NCBI RefSeq assembly: GCF_021228295.1
Contig: NZ_JAJQPD010000005.1
Location: 62,001 to 126,000 of the forward strand
Reading direction: 5' to 3'
Length of the DNA stretch: 64,000 bases
Source of the DNA: Agromyces humatus
GTDB taxonomy: Bacteria; Actinomycetota; Actinomycetes; Actinomycetales; Microbacteriaceae
Shown here piece by piece: positions 63,140 through 64,000 of this stretch (the first letter of the stretch is position 1; every line of letters begins with the position of its first letter). Both the position numbers and the translations under genes were made by a program. A model generated the notes under the pieces. The model was not told where the DNA came from, did no database searches, and saw nothing but the letters and a program-made list of their open reading frames with translations.

Positions 63140-64000
63140 TCAGCCGCGCAGTCCGGCGAAGAACGCGCGGATGTCGCCCACCACGGCGTCGGGCACCTCG
63201 AGCGCGGCGTAGTGTCCGCCCTCATCGAAGCGGTTCCAGTGCACGATGTTCGAGTTGTCGCGCTCGGCGAAGACCCGGATGGTCTGGAAGTCGTCCTTGA
63301 AGACCGCGACCCCGGTGGGCGAGGCGTTCACCTGCGGCTCGGCCTCGACGCGGGCGTTCTCGAGGTAGCTGCGGCTCATGCCGGCCGCCGCGTTCGCGAA
63401 CCAGTTCACCGTGACCTCGGTGAGGATCCGCTCGAGCGGCACGAGCGCGGTGCCGTTGCCGAACGAGTTGAACAGCTCGCTGTAGGCGAGCAGGGCGACC
63501 GGCGAGTCGCTGAGGCCGACCGCCACGGTCTGCGGCCGGGAGGCGTTCATCGTGTTGTAGCCGCCGACCGACTGGAACCACTGCATGTGCTCGAGCCCCG
63601 CGTAGTCCTGCGGCTCGAGGCGCTCGAACTCGCTCGGGTCGCCCGACGGGAACGAGAACAGCTGCAGCACGTGCAGACCGAGGAAGCCCTCGGGGCGCTG
63701 CAGTCCGAGCTCGCGGGCGACGAGCGCGCCGTTGTCGGAGCCGTGGATGCCGTACTCCGAGTACCCGAGACGGTGCATGAGCTCGTCGTAGGCGCGAGCG
63801 ACCCGGTCCATCGTCCACCCCGCGTCGGTGACCGGGTTCGAGAAGCCGTAGCCCGGGGCATCCGGCACGACGACATCGAAGGCGTCTTCAGCCCGGCCGC
63901 CGTAGGCGACCGGGTCGGTGAGCGGGCCGATCATGTCGAGGTAGTCGACGGATGACCCGGGGTAGGTGTGCGCGAGGATCAGCGGCGTGGCGTCGGGGTG
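63140..64000 (-). CDS. Epoxide hydrolase (EHN family), C-terminal part
   Basis: Partial gene; the first part lies beyond the window end. 286 codons are visible. The oxyanion motif reads LILAHTYPGSSVDYLD (HGWPGS in most relatives), the nucleophile is Asp in GIHGSDNGALVA, and the catalytic His is in FDEGGHYAALEVPD. NPVTDAGWTMDRVARAYDELMHRLGY is typical of microsomal-type epoxide hydrolases. A strong hairpin follows its stop. The Thr-Tyr in the oxyanion turn is unusual. Confidence 0.87.
   Translation of the reverse strand, partial: HPDATPLILAHTYPGSSVDYLDMIGPLTDPVAYGGRAEDAFDVVVPDAPGYGFSNPVTDAGWTMDRVARAYDELMHRLGYSEYGIHGSDNGALVARELGLQRPEGFLGLHVLQLFSFPSGDPSEFERLEPQDYAGLEHMQWFQSVGGYNTMNASRPQTVAVGLSDSPVALLAYSELFNSFGNGTALVPLERILTEVTVNWFANAAAGMSRSYLENARVEAEPQVNASPTGVAVFKDDFQTIRVFAERDNSNIVHWNRFDEGGHYAALEVPDAVVGDIRAFFAGLRG

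Noticed and set aside
1..64000. tRNA, rRNA or riboswitch genes
   Set aside because: No cloverleaf with conserved GGTTCGAATCC-type T-arm, no rRNA segment and no Moco-riboswitch-like leader could be recognised by inspection; a covariance-model scan would settle it.

Overview
The window reads as chromosomal DNA of a high-GC actinobacterium, most likely a member of the Microbacteriaceae (Agromyces-like). The reasons are the very high GC content, GC-ending codons, DUF222/HNH and DUF6457 proteins, a MoeZ-type activating enzyme, short REP-like GGTTGAGGAG/GTCTCGAAACC elements, and many genes whose -10 box (TANNNT) lies only 6-7 bases before the start codon, as expected for leaderless mRNAs. The genus is an inference. 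No rRNA, tRNA, CRISPR array, transposase or intact prophage was seen, and no gene-free stretch exceeds 300 bases.

Region 1 (1-22748) is a molybdenum and nitrate-respiration island: molybdate import (modA end, modB, modC), molybdenum cofactor synthesis (moaA, moaE, moeZ, moaD, two moeA paralogues, moaC, a mobA-DUF6457 fusion, mog), a nitrate/nitrite transporter (narK) and the membrane-bound nitrate reductase narGHJI. ModABC supplies molybdate. MoaA/MoaC make the pyranopterin precursor, MoaD/MoaE add sulfur after MoeZ activates MoaD, Mog/MoeA insert Mo, MobA adds the nucleotide, and NarGHI uses the cofactor. Two unrelated blocks interrupt the island: a TetR/hydrolase pair (3458-4999) and an HNH/DUF6194/MerR block (6701-9488).

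Region 2 (22735-36473) holds a PAP2 phosphatase, a Bcr/CflA-type exporter, an Eis-like acetyltransferase, a xylose-type ABC importer (xylFGH) behind a dense regulatory region, an AI-2E family protein, a 14-TM-type MFS exporter, a lipase-maturation-factor-like membrane protein, a phytoene-desaturase-like flavoprotein and a NUDIX hydrolase. Two repeat systems lie here: a four-box AGGAC element, and a REP-like inverted pair beside a 52-bp tandem duplication of a promoter.

Region 3 (36532-48145) is a series of small transcription units. They include an MBL hydrolase, an F420-reductase-like/MarR pair, a ClpP pair whose second member lacks the catalytic serine, an AraC/VOC pair, a PopR/ClgR-like regulator ending in Ala-Ala, a second AI-2E protein, MarR, a DUF1540 protein behind a DtxR/IdeR-like iron box, two tiny membrane proteins, an SDR, NUDIX, a SIRT5-like sirtuin, a coiled-coil protein carrying an in-frame REP-derived triplication, and a methyltransferase.

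Region 4 (48333-64000) has TetR-controlled units with visible operators (an alpha/beta hydrolase, a zinc-type dehydrogenase), a trans-sulfuration PLP enzyme, a secreted endonuclease/exonuclease/phosphatase protein, a histidine phosphatase, an EI24 protein, and a solitary contractile tail-sheath protein followed by an MFS exporter. It ends with a compact catabolic operon (agmatinase-family ureohydrolase, NTF2-like protein, NCS1 permease, cyclase-family hydrolase) under a divergent XRE-cupin regulator, a small basic protein, and the 3' part of an epoxide hydrolase.

The best leads for something undescribed are the lone sheath protein without its N-terminal linker, the ureohydrolase/NCS1/cyclase operon, the ClpP/ClpR-like pair with a nearby Ala-Ala-tailed regulator whose terminus and stop codon are tandemly repeated, and the double-headed MerR regulator facing a direct-repeat operator.
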